A stretch of DNA of 64,000 nt from SIG603 sp963621245 (GCA_963621245.1 CAVFCW010000012.1:3553-67552); one strand, 5' to 3'. Positions 1 through 9,021 are shown, counted from the first letter of the stretch. Made by a program: numbers and translations. The notes: generated from the letters alone by a model not told the origin.

Positions 1-557
1 TCTATTGGTGGATAAACTTGATTGTACTTTTCCGCCGCCTCATTATCAAGGCCTTCTCCGTTACCTTTAACATAAGGATACGAGCTTGGCTCTTTCAAAT
101 TGTAGTGGTAATGTTTTGGGAAAATGCAGAATCTTATTTTATTAAAATATCCTTTTGAAAGCTCTTCAAGCGTTTTTGCCTGTGTTTTTTCGTCCTGAAG
201 CTCCCATACATAACAAGTCGTTCCGAAAGGATAATAAGGAGTTCCGTCTTCGTAAGCAAAATGATAAGTGTTGGCTACCTTTACAGGCCCATGATTGTTT
301 TCGGATGCAGACACGCAGTTAAATGAACCGCTTACTGTCTCGAATGCATCAGAACTTATTTCATAAGTGTACTCGCCTAACAGTTCAGGCATAAATCTAA
401 CCTTATAAACTCCGTCACCGTCATAAAATCCGTCAAAATCATATGTCTTGGATCCATTTTTAAACACGGCTCTGACCGGATAATCAACAAACGGATTTCC
501 GTCAGACTTTCCGTTAATGGATACCTCAAAGACTTTCCATCGTTCGATATTTTGCAT
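1..557 (-). CDS. DUF5060/DUF4038-type glycosidase-like protein, N-terminal part (gene runs off the window)
   Basis: The frame opens at an ATG (557) two bases after the stop of the gene before it, with GAGGTG as ribosome binding site, and stays open to the window edge, so only about 185 N-terminal residues are visible. The start (ERWKVFEVSINGKSDGNPF), the block FDGFYDGDGVYKVRFMP and the segment NHGPVKVANTYHFAYEDGTPYYPFGTT match the beta-sandwich DUF5060 domain followed by the start of a DUF4038 apiosidase-like TIM barrel, a combination seen in carbohydrate-active proteins. No signal peptide is visible, so an intracellular role on imported oligosaccharides is inferred. The substrate cannot be told from this part. 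It appears co-transcribed with radA and the DUF6873-like gene, an unusual partnership. Confidence 0.75.
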   Translation of the reverse strand, partial: MQNIERWKVFEVSINGKSDGNPFVDYPVRAVFKNGSKTYDFDGFYDGDGVYKVRFMPELLGEYTYEISSDAFETVSGSFNCVSASENNHGPVKVANTYHFAYEDGTPYYPFGTTCYVWELQDEKTQAKTLEELSKGYFNKIRFCIFPKHYHYNLKEPSSYPYVKGNGEGLDNEAAEKYNQVYPPI

Positions 558-559
558 AA

Positions 560-1291
560 TCACACCTCATAATATTTATATATTGGAATTATTCCGCCTA
601 CATCCAAAATAGGATTATTGGATAGAATATTCAGTTTAACTGAATTTTTTTCAAATATATCTTCTATATATTTCATTTCTTCTTCGGATTTAAAACCGCC
701 TGTTAAACAAGCCTGTTTTTCTCCATAAAATCCGCCGCATCCACCCATAAAACCACAATCATAACCTGGCAATTTTATTTCTTGATTTTGGCTAATACGG
801 TACGCTCTTAGGTCACCTTGACTTAATCTGTTAAATATACCCAAATCGCCTGTTATAGCAGTGTTTGAATTCACAGCAAGCACAGAACAACCAGTATATC
901 CCTGTTTAACACTGAGTATATTGTATTCTTTTTCTTCGGCGTAATCAAGTATTCCCCTAAAAATAGTTTTTTTGTTACATATCAAATTATTTCCGATTAT
1001 TTTACCATTGCACAAAACATCTTTCGGATATTCATTTGATGGCTTAGATGTGTACACTATCTGTTTATTAAAACGCTTGAAGTACTCCTCAAGATATTCG
1101 CTGCCTTTTAGAATAAATACTACGCTTCCAAAATCTAAAAACTGCATATCAGGATGAAATGCAACACGTTTATCAAGATAAGGATTGGCTTTTGTCTTAA
1201 TAATCATTCCGTGATAAATACAGCTCAAACTTTCTGATAAAAAGTCATATTCTCCGCTCACGACTACCGCATCGGCATAATTATCAATCAT
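560..1291 (-). CDS. DUF6873-like (GME-fold) protein of unknown function
   Basis: This 243-residue soluble protein looks like the DUF6873 group, predicted to have a guanidine-modifying-enzyme (amidinotransferase) fold. That match is from memory of the family pattern and is moderate. Visible features are a repeated hydrophobic strand pattern, the segment KQGYTGCSVLAVNSNTAITG in the middle and a glycine-rich GFMGGCGGFYG stretch near residue 185. I chose the ATG at 1291, which overlaps the end of radA by 8 bases and has GAGG 9 bases upstream; an in-frame TTG 15 bases earlier is less likely. The overlap implies translational coupling to radA. No substrate or reaction can be assigned. Confidence 0.7.
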   Translation of the reverse strand: MIDNYADAVVVSGEYDFLSESLSCIYHGMIIKTKANPYLDKRVAFHPDMQFLDFGSVVFILKGSEYLEEYFKRFNKQIVYTSKPSNEYPKDVLCNGKIIGNNLICNKKTIFRGILDYAEEKEYNILSVKQGYTGCSVLAVNSNTAITGDLGIFNRLSQGDLRAYRISQNQEIKLPGYDCGFMGGCGGFYGEKQACLTGGFKSEEEMKYIEDIFEKNSVKLNILSNNPILDVGGIIPIYKYYEV

Positions 1292-2657
1292 ACGTACAAG
1301 CCTCAAAAGCCTCTCTTACTGTTTTAACTCCGATAATTTCCATAGAATCGTATTTGCCCGCAAGATTTTTCATTGCGTAATACGGCATAACTACCCTTTT
1401 GAATCCAAGCCTCTGAGCTTCTGAAATTCTTGCATCGCAATGACTCACGGATCTTAGTTCACCAGCCAAACCGATTTCGCCGAATACAATAACATCCTCT
1501 GCAACAGGTTTATCTTTCAAACTTGAAATCAACGAAACAGCGACAGCCAAATCAACCGAAGGCTCATCAAGTCGCAAGCCGCCTACCACATTGACATATG
1601 AATCAAGATTACTAAAATAATATCCCGCGCGCTTTTCAAGAACAGCCAAAATCATGGCGACTCTGCTGTAATCATATCCTGTGGACATTCTTCTCGGTGT
1701 TCCGTAACCTGATGTTGTCGCCAATCCCTGAATTTCAGCAAGTAAAGGTCTTGTACCCTCCATTACAGCTGTTACACAAGTTCCGGATGAATTGCTCGGT
1801 CTGCCTTCAAGCATTACCTGAGATGGATTTTCAACTTGTTTAAGTCCCGATCCGCTCATATCAAAAACACCAATCTCATTGGTTGAGCCGTATCTGTTTT
1901 TAGCCGCTCTGAGAATTCTGTAAGACATTTGTCTATCGCCCTCAAAATAGAGTACGGCATCAACAATATGCTCAAGTACCTTAGGGCCGGCAATTGCTCC
2001 GTCTTTATTTACGTGGCCGACTATAATCATCGGTATATCCAAAGTTTTTGCTGTTCTCATAAGAACATTGGTGCACTCTCTTACTTGTGTGATACTTCCC
2101 GTCGAAGATGAGATTTCCGGGTGATTCATAGTTTGAATTGAGTCAATCATTACAAGATTAGGCTTTGTTGCAATTATATTCTCTGAAACAAGCTGAACAT
2201 CAGTTTCTGTCAAAATTTTTAATCCGTCGGTATCTACATTTAATCTATTTGCTCTCAATTTAATCTGTCTTGCAGACTCCTCACCCGATACATACAAAAT
2301 ATCAAGCGAAGAACCCAAAAATTGACAAATTTGAAGCAGTATTGTTGATTTTCCGATTCCCGGTTCACCGGATATAAGGATAAGAGAACCTTTGACTATT
2401 CCGCCGCCAAGAACTCTGTCGAGTTCGGTAAGTCCTGTTTTATATCTGTGCTCGTTATTAATATCAATTTCGCTCAATCTCTTAGCCGAAGAAATAGTTC
2501 TCGGTGAAGCAGAAGCTGAAATTGTACTTTGAACAGAAGAAATAAGTGTTTCCTCCATAGTATTCCACTTACCGCAAGTCGGACATTTTCCGTACCATTT
2601 TGGTGATTCATAACCACATTCGCCACACACATAGGCTGTTTTACTTTTTGATGCCAT
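1284..2657 (-). CDS. radA: DNA repair protein RadA (branch-migration ATPase)
   Basis: RadA (Sms) is a RecA-like hexameric motor that helps branch migration during homologous recombination and repair. All family parts are present in 457 residues: a C4 zinc finger (C11, C14, C25, C28), Walker A GEPGIGKST (97-105), the RadA-specific motif KNRYG (253-257) and a C-terminal Lon-protease-like domain from about residue 320 that lacks protease activity in this family. The start has a good site (AAGGGAG, 4-5 bases before ATG), and a TATAAT box lies at 2698-2703. It heads a small operon with the DUF6873-like and DUF5060 genes rather than disA or ctsR/clpC as in many Firmicutes. Confidence 0.97.
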   Translation of the reverse strand: MASKSKTAYVCGECGYESPKWYGKCPTCGKWNTMEETLISSVQSTISASASPRTISSAKRLSEIDINNEHRYKTGLTELDRVLGGGIVKGSLILISGEPGIGKSTILLQICQFLGSSLDILYVSGEESARQIKLRANRLNVDTDGLKILTETDVQLVSENIIATKPNLVMIDSIQTMNHPEISSSTGSITQVRECTNVLMRTAKTLDIPMIIVGHVNKDGAIAGPKVLEHIVDAVLYFEGDRQMSYRILRAAKNRYGSTNEIGVFDMSGSGLKQVENPSQVMLEGRPSNSSGTCVTAVMEGTRPLLAEIQGLATTSGYGTPRRMSTGYDYSRVAMILAVLEKRAGYYFSNLDSYVNVVGGLRLDEPSVDLAVAVSLISSLKDKPVAEDVIVFGEIGLAGELRSVSHCDARISEAQRLGFKRVVMPYYAMKNLAGKYDSMEIIGVKTVREAFEACTYD

Positions 2658-2697
2658 TATATTCTCCCTTGTTTTAAATAAACACCAGCTAAAAGTT

Positions 2698-2703
2698 ATT
2701 ATA
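2698..2703 (-). promoter_or_regulatory. -10 box of the radA operon promoter
   Basis: A perfect TATAAT reads on the minus strand about 40 bases before the radA start codon, just after the hslO terminator. No good -35 hexamer is seen 16-18 bases upstream, so the promoter call rests on position and the -10 box alone. Confidence 0.45.
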
Positions 2704-2725
2704 CTAAAATCGTTAAACTTAATTT

Positions 2726-2763
2726 TACAAAAAACACTGTCAAATTGTATTTTGACAGTGTTT
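2726..2763 (-). terminator. Rho-independent terminator after hslO
   Basis: A 13-bp stem (AAACACTGTCAAA paired with its complement, 6-base loop) followed on the minus strand by TTTTTTG. It closes the yerC-methyltransferase-hslO unit and separates it from radA. Confidence 0.9.
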
Positions 2764-2787
2764 AAAGTCTTATTTCACAGCGAACAA

Positions 2788-3672
2788 TTATTTTGTGGCA
2801 TTCTCAATTAAGTGTTCAATATCTTCCTTCGAGAAATAATATCTCTTTTCACAATAAGGACAAACAGCCTCTACCTTGCCGTCAATATAAGGAAGGTGCT
2901 TCAGCTCTTCTTTGCCAAGAGTTATCATTGCCGCCGCATACTTCTCCCTATTGCATGTGCAAGCATAATGAACGCTGGTTTCGTCGAGCTTTTCCCATTC
3001 TATACCTGCTAAAGCGGTGTTCACTATTTCTTCCAAAGTGAGTCCCTTTGCCAGCATAGTAGTCATACTGTCTATATCGGCAAGATTTTTCTCAAGTGTC
3101 GAAATTTCAGATTCCAAAGCACCTGGCATAACCTGAATCAAGAATCCTCCAGCCAACAATACCTGAGAGCTTCCCTTTTCTGTTAATACGCCAAGCGCAC
3201 ACGCTGTCGGAATCTGCTCGCTCACGGCATAATAATTAGTGAAGTCTTCTGCAATTTCTCCGCTTACAAGCTCAACTTGTCCAATATACGGTTCACCCGT
3301 GCCATAGTCTCTTATAACGCCAAGACGTCCGTCACATCCTACGGCTCCGCCGACATCTAATTTTCCGTCAGGACGCAAAGGCAATTCTATCAAAGGTCTG
3401 TCAACGTATCCTCTGACATTTCCGTGGCTGTCGGATATAGCAACAACATTTCCGACAGGTCCTCCGCCGTTTATCTTAACTGTTACAGAGGCTTTATCCT
3501 GTTTAAGCATAGAACCCATAAGTGCCGTTCCCGACAATGTGCGTCCTAAAACAGCAGCTGTGGTTGCAGACAGCTTGTGGATTTCCTGCGCAACAGCACA
3601 AGTATTGCTTGTATCAATAGCGGCCGCCATCAAACTGCCGCTTGTTGTTATACATCTGATAATTCTGTCCAT
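2788..3672 (-). CDS. hslO: Hsp33 redox-regulated chaperone
   Basis: Hsp33 is a holdase chaperone switched on by oxidation of a zinc-bound cysteine cluster; it protects unfolding proteins during oxidative and heat stress in the cytosol. The 294-residue protein has the usual N-terminal domain and the C-terminal redox switch with C238 and C240 (CTC) and C271 and C274 (CPYC), matching CxC-(27-32)-CxxC. It starts 3 bases after the methyltransferase stop and is the last gene before a strong terminator. All four cysteines are intact, so the switch should work. Confidence 0.97.
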   Translation of the reverse strand: MDRIIRCITTSGSLMAAAIDTSNTCAVAQEIHKLSATTAAVLGRTLSGTALMGSMLKQDKASVTVKINGGGPVGNVVAISDSHGNVRGYVDRPLIELPLRPDGKLDVGGAVGCDGRLGVIRDYGTGEPYIGQVELVSGEIAEDFTNYYAVSEQIPTACALGVLTEKGSSQVLLAGGFLIQVMPGALESEISTLEKNLADIDSMTTMLAKGLTLEEIVNTALAGIEWEKLDETSVHYACTCNREKYAAAMITLGKEELKHLPYIDGKVEAVCPYCEKRYYFSKEDIEHLIENATK

Positions 3673-3675
3673 TTA

Positions 3676-4419
3676 TTATTCCTTTACGCAACAAAATGTA
3701 ATTCTCTCGGTGTGTTCGTTCGGCTCATTAAAGCTCATATCTTCAAAGGCTCTGGTATCGGAAAATCCGGCATCTTCAAGCATAGAAATTACTTTCTCTT
3801 TCTGGAAAGTTATCTCAGAAAAGCGTTCGCTCGATCTGTCATACAATTTTCCTACTTTTCCGAAAAAGTCAAGCGAAACATTAACCTGTAAAGTTTTTTC
3901 ATTCAGTTTATTTTTCCAAACGCAATAGACCTCAGGCGTATCATAAATAAAAATATGATTTTGTAATACATGTTTATGTTTATAGGGGGTATTGAAATCA
4001 AAGATGAACAAACCGCCCGGTTCCATAAACAAATTTACTCTCTCAAAAGTTTTTAATATGTCGTCAGCATTTTTCAAATGATTTATACTGTCGAGAGCAC
4101 AAACAACAGTATTAACTGACCCATACAAATCAATGTTTTGCATATTTTGACAAACAAAAAGAATATCTGCTCCGGCATCATAAGTTTTATCTTTAGCAAC
4201 CGAAAGCATCGACATCGAGTTGTCAATTCCATATACATCATAGCCGCGTTTGTAAAGCTCAAGCGTGAGGCTGCCTGTACCGCAAGCCAAATCCAATGTA
4301 ATACCAGCATCGTGATTATATAATCTGAGAATTTCAGAAATATAATCTGCTCTGCCGGCATAATCTACATTTTTGGTAAGCGTATCATAGTACATTGCGA
4401 AAAAATCGTAATTACTCAT
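3676..4419 (-). CDS. Class I SAM-dependent methyltransferase
   Basis: The 247-residue protein has a Rossmann-like methyltransferase fold with motif I LDLACGTGS at about residues 42-50, an acidic post-I strand (VYGIDNS) and the motif IV-like segment VVCALDSINHL. Small-molecule methyltransferases of this shape often sit next to hslO or yerC in clostridia, but the acceptor cannot be read from sequence. It lies 4 bases after yerC and 3 bases before hslO, so the three genes form one transcription unit. Confidence 0.88.
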   Translation of the reverse strand: MSNYDFFAMYYDTLTKNVDYAGRADYISEILRLYNHDAGITLDLACGTGSLTLELYKRGYDVYGIDNSMSMLSVAKDKTYDAGADILFVCQNMQNIDLYGSVNTVVCALDSINHLKNADDILKTFERVNLFMEPGGLFIFDFNTPYKHKHVLQNHIFIYDTPEVYCVWKNKLNEKTLQVNVSLDFFGKVGKLYDRSSERFSEITFQKEKVISMLEDAGFSDTRAFEDMSFNEPNEHTERITFCCVKE

Positions 4420-4423
4420 AACA

Positions 4424-4717
4424 TCAATTACCCTTATTCAGCCTGTCAAAAATAAGCTCATATCCGTCACTGCCGTAATCAAAAGATCTTTTAACACGGC
4501 TTATAGTAGCAGTTGAAGCGCCTGTTTCAGCAACAATTTCACTGTATACCTTCTTTTCTTGAAGCATCTTAGCAACCGAAAGGCGTTGAGACATAGCCTT
4601 TAATTCAGGAACTGTGCAAAGATCCTCAAAAAATTTATAGCATTCATCAATATTCTTGAGTGAGAGAATAGCTTCAAAAAGATAGTCTACGCTGTCACCA
4701 TGAAGTTTAGAGTTCAT
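4424..4717 (-). CDS. yerC: YerC/YecD family TrpR-like DNA-binding protein
   Basis: This 97-residue protein belongs to the Trp-repressor-related YerC/YecD family. Residues 49-78 form the helix-turn-helix region (EIVAETGASTATISRVKRS), preceded by the typical helical block with LKAMSQRLSVAKML. The family is a presumed transcription regulator; its targets are unknown here. It is first in the unit with the methyltransferase and hslO. Its ATG follows GAGGTAATATTTT, a somewhat distant ribosome binding site. Confidence 0.9.
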   Translation of the reverse strand: MNSKLHGDSVDYLFEAILSLKNIDECYKFFEDLCTVPELKAMSQRLSVAKMLQEKKVYSEIVAETGASTATISRVKRSFDYGSDGYELIFDRLNKGN

Positions 4718-5045
4718 AAAATATTACCTCACTGAGCAATTAAAATACAATAAAATTCTCATTCTAAATACATACTGATACTCATCGGCAAAAGCCAAAG
4801 TACCCGCACTATAATTAATCATTTACAGAAAGATTTTATCACACTAAAAAGGAAAAGTAAAGACAACATTTTTGCAAAAGAAAATCGGCATAAAAAATAT
4901 AAGCAAGTTATAAAATATGACAGCTTTAGATGCTCCACCCACCCTAACCATCAACATAGCAAATAATATTTGCACTATACTTGACACTGTATATATACAA
5001 TGATAATATTAGGACATATATTAAATGTTAAGGAGTAAAAACGTC
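4718..5045. other. Divergent intergenic region
   Basis: A 328-base gap between the minus-strand yerC gene and the plus-strand membrane-protein gene. It holds the plus-strand promoter at 4981-5009 and the ribosome binding site at 5030-5035. A minus-strand promoter for yerC must also lie here, but only weak TATAGT-like candidates near 4780-4790 were seen. No small gene or structured RNA was recognised. Confidence 0.7.
4981..5009 (+). promoter_or_regulatory. Sigma-A type promoter with extended -10
   Basis: A perfect TTGACA (4981-4986), a 17-base spacer and TAATAT (5004-5009) preceded by TGA, an extended -10 element. It is the strongest promoter match in the window and drives only the small membrane-protein gene starting at 5046. 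Confidence 0.75.
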
Positions 5046-5468
5046 ATGTCAATTTTTAATGCTTTGGTTTATCTTCTAACCACATTTTGGTTTATCTGCC
5101 TAATCATAATAGCTCTCAGAATTGCCGCCGATTGGTTGGTATTTGCAAAAGCCGGTCAACCCGGTTGGGCTGCATTTATTCCATTTCTCAACAGCTATAT
5201 CGAATTTAAAATCTATATGGGTAACGGATGGCTTTTTCTTGTTCCTGTGATTTGTTCTTTTTTGACAGCTGTTCCCTATGTCGGTTGGATTTTCACAATT
5301 CTTGGTGCCGCCATAGTTCTTATCAAAAGATATAAGCAGTCGCTTGCTTTTGGTCAAGGTATCGGATTTGCAATCGGTCTCATACTTTTTAACGGAATAT
5401 TCACTATGATCCTTGGATTAGGAAATTACTCCTATCTTGGTGTTCCAAGCCAAACTTATAATAGATAA
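5046..5468 (+). CDS. DUF5684-like small membrane protein
   Basis: A 140-residue hydrophobic protein with about four predicted membrane segments and the pattern DWLVFAKAGQPGWAAFIPFLN followed by YKQSLAFGQG, like the DUF5684 family found near signal peptidase genes in Firmicutes and Actinobacteria. Function is unknown. The ATG at 5046 was chosen over one at 5025 because AAGGAG (5030-5035) lies 10 bases before it. It is one of only two intact plus-strand genes in the window, has its own strong promoter and its own terminator, and so is a single-gene unit. Confidence 0.75.
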   Translation: MSIFNALVYLLTTFWFICLIIIALRIAADWLVFAKAGQPGWAAFIPFLNSYIEFKIYMGNGWLFLVPVICSFLTAVPYVGWIFTILGAAIVLIKRYKQSLAFGQGIGFAIGLILFNGIFTMILGLGNYSYLGVPSQTYNR

Positions 5469-5473
5469 ATCTC

Positions 5474-5510
5474 AATCGCCGTTCATTGAAAAATGCGCGG
5501 CGATTTTCTT
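5474..5510 (+). terminator. Terminator after the DUF5684-like gene
   Basis: Stem AATCGCCG (5474-5481) paired with CGGCGATT (5498-5505) followed by TTTCTT, starting 5 bases after the stop codon. On the other strand it lies just past the stop of the next gene and could serve both. Confidence 0.8.
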
Positions 5511-5524
5511 ATTACAATTAAATA

Positions 5525-5803
5525 TCAGTAATCTACCCACTCAATTTCTTGCTCGACTTCCAAAAAAGTTTTTCCGTCAAAAAACGGTTGAGCCATAAAA
5601 GCATCAAAACTTTTCTGACAGTCTAACCCCTCTACATGCCAAAGCATTTTTCCTTCAGACTCCCATTGCTGCAACTCAAAGCGATACCATCCATTATCAA
5701 GGCAGTATCCCTGAGAAAAATATTTTCTTCCGTTATAAACGAAAATCAATTCTTCTCCAAATCTTAGTTTATCGATAAACTCATCAATGTTTACGTTAAT
5801 CAT
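5525..5803 (-). CDS. Small hypothetical protein
   Basis: A 92-residue acidic soluble protein starting MINVNIDEFIDKL, rich in aromatic residues (several W, Y, F), with no family I can name. The pattern of short strands (ELIFVYNGRKYFSQG, GWYRFELQQW) suggests a small beta-rich fold, as seen in immunity-like or SMI1-neighbour proteins, but that is weak inference. It stands alone between two terminators, facing the membrane-protein gene tail to tail. Codon use is like its neighbours. Confidence 0.6.
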   Translation of the reverse strand: MINVNIDEFIDKLRFGEELIFVYNGRKYFSQGYCLDNGWYRFELQQWESEGKMLWHVEGLDCQKSFDAFMAQPFFDGKTFLEVEQEIEWVDY

Positions 5804-5859
5804 ATAACCAAATCCTATTTAAGTTAATACAGTCAAGTTTTTACAATACTTAAGCACTA

Positions 5860-5898
5860 AACGGGCCTGTAAGCTCAGAAATTCACTTACAGACCCGT
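5860..5898 (-). terminator. Hairpin downstream of engB
   Basis: A 14-bp stem (AACGGG..TGTAAG) with one C-A mismatch on the plus strand that becomes a G-U pair in minus-strand RNA, so it folds fully in the engB transcript, about 70 bases past the engB stop. The following bases are not a clean U tract, so it may be a weak terminator or a 3' end stabiliser. Confidence 0.5.
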
Positions 5899-5967
5899 TA
5901 TTTATGCTCTGTTAAACATACAATATAGTCTTTTACAAACAGAATATTATTAAAACAATGTAATCGA

Positions 5968-6546
5968 CTATTCCGCACAAGATGTGATTATTCCCTTTAG
6001 CTCATCTATACCGGTACCCTTTAGCGATGATATTCCAACATAAGGAATTTCATTAGGCGTTAAGAGGTTGTCAAAATAAGCGAGTTGTTTTTCGGTTTCC
6101 GTCTTGTTTAGTTTATCGATCTTTGTCAAGGCACAAATAAACGGCAAATCTCTTTCAATAAGATAATTAATCATATCAAAATCTTGAGCAGAAGGTTCGT
6201 GACGAATGTCGATAATCTGAACAATCAGCTTTATCTGCCTGTCAGAATTAAAATAAGACTCAATAAGCTTCGCCCATTTCATCTTTTCGTTATGCGAAAC
6301 CTTTGCGTAACCATAACCGGGAAGGTCGATAAATCTGCAGCAATCAACCATATATGAGTTGATTGTAGCCGTTTTACCCGGACTTGCACTGACTCTCGCC
6401 AAAGATTTCCTGTTTAAAAGCTTGTTAATCAAAGAAGATTTTCCAACATTGGATTTACCGGAGAAAACTATTTCGGACAAATCAGATTTAGGCATCTGCT
6501 TAATTTCGCCCGCAGAGAATTCAAATTCAGCTTTATTAAAATTCAT
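5968..6546 (-). CDS. engB: Ribosome biogenesis GTPase EngB/YsxC
   Basis: EngB (YsxC) is an essential GTPase for assembly of the 50S subunit. The 192 residues carry the G1 loop GKSNVGKSS (30-38), switch region SPGKTATIN (G2, 55-63), G3 DLPGYGYA (74-81) and G4 TKIDK (about 141-145), all standard. It follows lon by 6 bases with GTGAGG as ribosome binding site, reproducing the lon-engB pair of most Firmicutes. Nothing unusual was seen. Confidence 0.97.
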   Translation of the reverse strand: MNFNKAEFEFSAGEIKQMPKSDLSEIVFSGKSNVGKSSLINKLLNRKSLARVSASPGKTATINSYMVDCCRFIDLPGYGYAKVSHNEKMKWAKLIESYFNSDRQIKLIVQIIDIRHEPSAQDFDMINYLIERDLPFICALTKIDKLNKTETEKQLAYFDNLLTPNEIPYVGISSLKGTGIDELKGIITSCAE

Positions 6547-6552
6547 AGAACC

Positions 6553-8871
6553 TCACAAAACAGCATTTTCCCATGCTGTGTTAACTTTAGACATAGGTAT
6601 GAACTTAACGTTATCCAAAACAACTTTATCTATTTCATTAAGATCAGGTACATTATCCTTAGGAATCAAAACTGTTTTAATTCCGTTTTTGTAAGCTGCC
6701 ATAGACTTTTCCTTTAGTCCGCCAATAGCTAAAACTCTACCCTGTAAAGTAATTTCACCTGTCATAGCTACATCGTGTCGGATTGGTCTGCCTTTCAGTG
6801 CAGAATATACTGCAGTTGCCATTGCAACACCAGCCGAAGGGCCGTCTTTAGGAATTGCACCTTCAGGAGCATGAATATGAATATCGTATTTTGTGTAGAA
6901 CGAAGAATCAATATCATACTTCTCAGCCATAACCCTTACACAAGTTATTGCGGCGCTTGCGGATTCCTTCATGACATCTCCGAGCGAACCGGTCAACTGA
7001 ATTTTTCCTGTTCCGGGCATTACAGCAACTTCAATGGGAAGCAGTTCTCCTCCGACACTTGTCCAAGCGAGGCCGTTAACCAATCCTATCTCATCCGTAG
7101 AAACATTATCGTGGCCCAAGAACTTAGCCGGGCCAAGAATATCAGCGAGATTCTTAACCGTTACGGTTTCTTTGGTAAAATTCTCATCGTCTAATATCTT
7201 GATTGCAGTTTTGCGGCAAATAGTGGAAATGGTTCTCTCGAGATTTCTCACGCCAGCTTCTTTCGTATATTCATCGATGATCTTGTCAAGCGCTGTCGGA
7301 TTAATTCTGAGCTGACTTTTTTTAATACCGTTCAATTCGAGCTGTTTCGGAATTAGATGGTCTCTTGCTATATGAAATTTCTCGTCATGCGTATAGCTGC
7401 CAAGCTCTATAACTTCCATTCTGTCATAAAGCGGTCCAGGTATCTGAGAAGCATCGTTAGCTGTTGTTATAAACAAGACATCCGATAAATCAAACGGCAA
7501 ATCGATATAGTGATCATAGAATGTTTTGTTCTGCTCGGGATCTAATATTTCAAGTAAGGCAGAAGAAGGATCCCCACGGAAACTTTGACCAAGTTTGTCG
7601 ATTTCATCGAGCAAAATAAGTGGATTATTTACTCCCGCCTGTTTAACAGCATTGATTATTCTACCGGGCATTGAACCAACATATGTTCTTCTGTGACCCA
7701 TAATATCGGCTTCATCCTGTATTCCACCCAAAGAAACTCTAGTGTATTTTCTTCCCGTTGCCTCTGCAATTGATCTGCCGATAGAGGTTTTTCCTACGCC
7801 CGGAGGGCCGACAAGACAAATTATATGAGGAGGATTTTTACCTGATAGTTTCTTTACAGCAAGGTTCTCAATTATAGTCTCTTTAACTTTTTTTAGGCCA
7901 TAATGATCTCTGTCAAGAATCTTTCTCGCCTTGTTTAAATCAATGGTTTCCTTAGATTTTTTATCCCAGGGAAGTTCAAGACAAGTATCAATGTAAAGTC
8001 TTATAACGCTGGCCTCATGAGAACCATAAGGCATTTTTTGAAGCTTATCACACTCTTTCAAGAGCTTTGTTTTTGCTTCCTCAGGGATATTTCTTGAGCT
8101 GATAGAAGTCCTGAGTTCGTCTGCCTCTTCCTCGGGTGAATCATCTTCCCCAAGTTCTGAAGCTATAACCTTCATTTGCTCTCTTAGAACATATTCACGC
8201 TGATTTTCGTCAATATTCTCTTGCGCTTTCTGCATTATCTCTGACTCTATTTTGAAAACAGCAAGCTCGTCTTCAATGAACTTATACAGCATTTCGATTC
8301 TTTTAAACGGGTGAATTTCCTCGAGAACCTCCTGCTTAGCTGTAAAGGTCAGGTTAGAATTTGAAGCAATATAATCCGCAACAGCGCCGCAACTTGCGTT
8401 CTCCAAAGTTGCTGTAAAGTCGTTTGGGTTTCCTTTAAGAGCACTTGCATACTCGCCAAACAAAGATACAGTGTTGCGTATAAAGGCAACATCCTTTGCA
8501 GATGGCTTATATTCAACGTCCTTGCACGGATTTACATTTGTGGCAATAAAGGGATTAAACTGTGTAAAGCTAATTACCTGTGCACGGTAAAGACCTGTAA
8601 CCTGAACCTTTATAGAGTCTTCCGAGTCACTTATAATCTGGCGAATTCTCGCAACAGTACCAACCTCATAGAGATTATCACTGCTCGGGTCTTCGGTATC
8701 TAAATTTCTTTGTGTCAACAGAAAGATCATTCGATTACTCTCTAATGATCTTCTTATTGCATTTACTGACTTTCTTCGGGATACATCAAATTGTATTGCC
8801 ATATCAGGGAATACAACAAGTCCTCTAAGAGCAAGTACAGGCAAATTTAATTCATAGTTATTATCTGGCAT
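6553..8871 (-). CDS. lon: ATP-dependent protease Lon
   Basis: Lon is a soluble AAA+ serine protease that degrades damaged and short-lived regulatory proteins. The 772-residue LonA form has an N-terminal substrate domain (to about 200), a coiled linker, Walker A GPPGVGKT (355-362), LLDEIDKLG Walker B, and the protease domain with the Ser-Lys dyad S679 (KDGPSAG) and K722. It sits between the clpX terminator and engB. A candidate promoter (TTGACC, 17 bases, TGaTATGCC) lies upstream but the -10 is poor. No CIRCE or full CtsR operator was found before it. Confidence 0.98.
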   Translation of the reverse strand: MPDNNYELNLPVLALRGLVVFPDMAIQFDVSRRKSVNAIRRSLESNRMIFLLTQRNLDTEDPSSDNLYEVGTVARIRQIISDSEDSIKVQVTGLYRAQVISFTQFNPFIATNVNPCKDVEYKPSAKDVAFIRNTVSLFGEYASALKGNPNDFTATLENASCGAVADYIASNSNLTFTAKQEVLEEIHPFKRIEMLYKFIEDELAVFKIESEIMQKAQENIDENQREYVLREQMKVIASELGEDDSPEEEADELRTSISSRNIPEEAKTKLLKECDKLQKMPYGSHEASVIRLYIDTCLELPWDKKSKETIDLNKARKILDRDHYGLKKVKETIIENLAVKKLSGKNPPHIICLVGPPGVGKTSIGRSIAEATGRKYTRVSLGGIQDEADIMGHRRTYVGSMPGRIINAVKQAGVNNPLILLDEIDKLGQSFRGDPSSALLEILDPEQNKTFYDHYIDLPFDLSDVLFITTANDASQIPGPLYDRMEVIELGSYTHDEKFHIARDHLIPKQLELNGIKKSQLRINPTALDKIIDEYTKEAGVRNLERTISTICRKTAIKILDDENFTKETVTVKNLADILGPAKFLGHDNVSTDEIGLVNGLAWTSVGGELLPIEVAVMPGTGKIQLTGSLGDVMKESASAAITCVRVMAEKYDIDSSFYTKYDIHIHAPEGAIPKDGPSAGVAMATAVYSALKGRPIRHDVAMTGEITLQGRVLAIGGLKEKSMAAYKNGIKTVLIPKDNVPDLNEIDKVVLDNVKFIPMSKVNTAWENAVL

Positions 8872-8974
8872 AATTATAATAAAAGCCTTTCTTTTTCAGT
8901 TGGGCATATCAACTTTAACCGAATCGGTCAAGTCATTAAGTTAATTAATCTCAATAATTCTGTAGTGTTAGACT

Positions 8975-9017
8975 AAGAAAGAAAAAAGACTGTGTGCAAA
9001 AAGCAAGCACAGTCTTT
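8975..9017 (-). terminator. Terminator of the tig-clpP-clpX unit
   Basis: Stem AAAGACTGTG (8985-8994) with CACAGTCTTT (9008-9017), followed on the minus strand by TTTTCTTTCTT. It separates clpX from lon. Confidence 0.88.
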
Positions 9018-9021
9018 CACT

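Noticed and set aside
5046..5803. Toxin-antitoxin pair
   Set aside because: The two small genes are convergent, unrelated and each has its own signals; no toxin family was recognised.
8872..8984. CtsR or CIRCE operator before lon
   Set aside because: A GGTCAAG half-site is present, but no second half with the right spacing; no TTAGCACTC inverted repeat.
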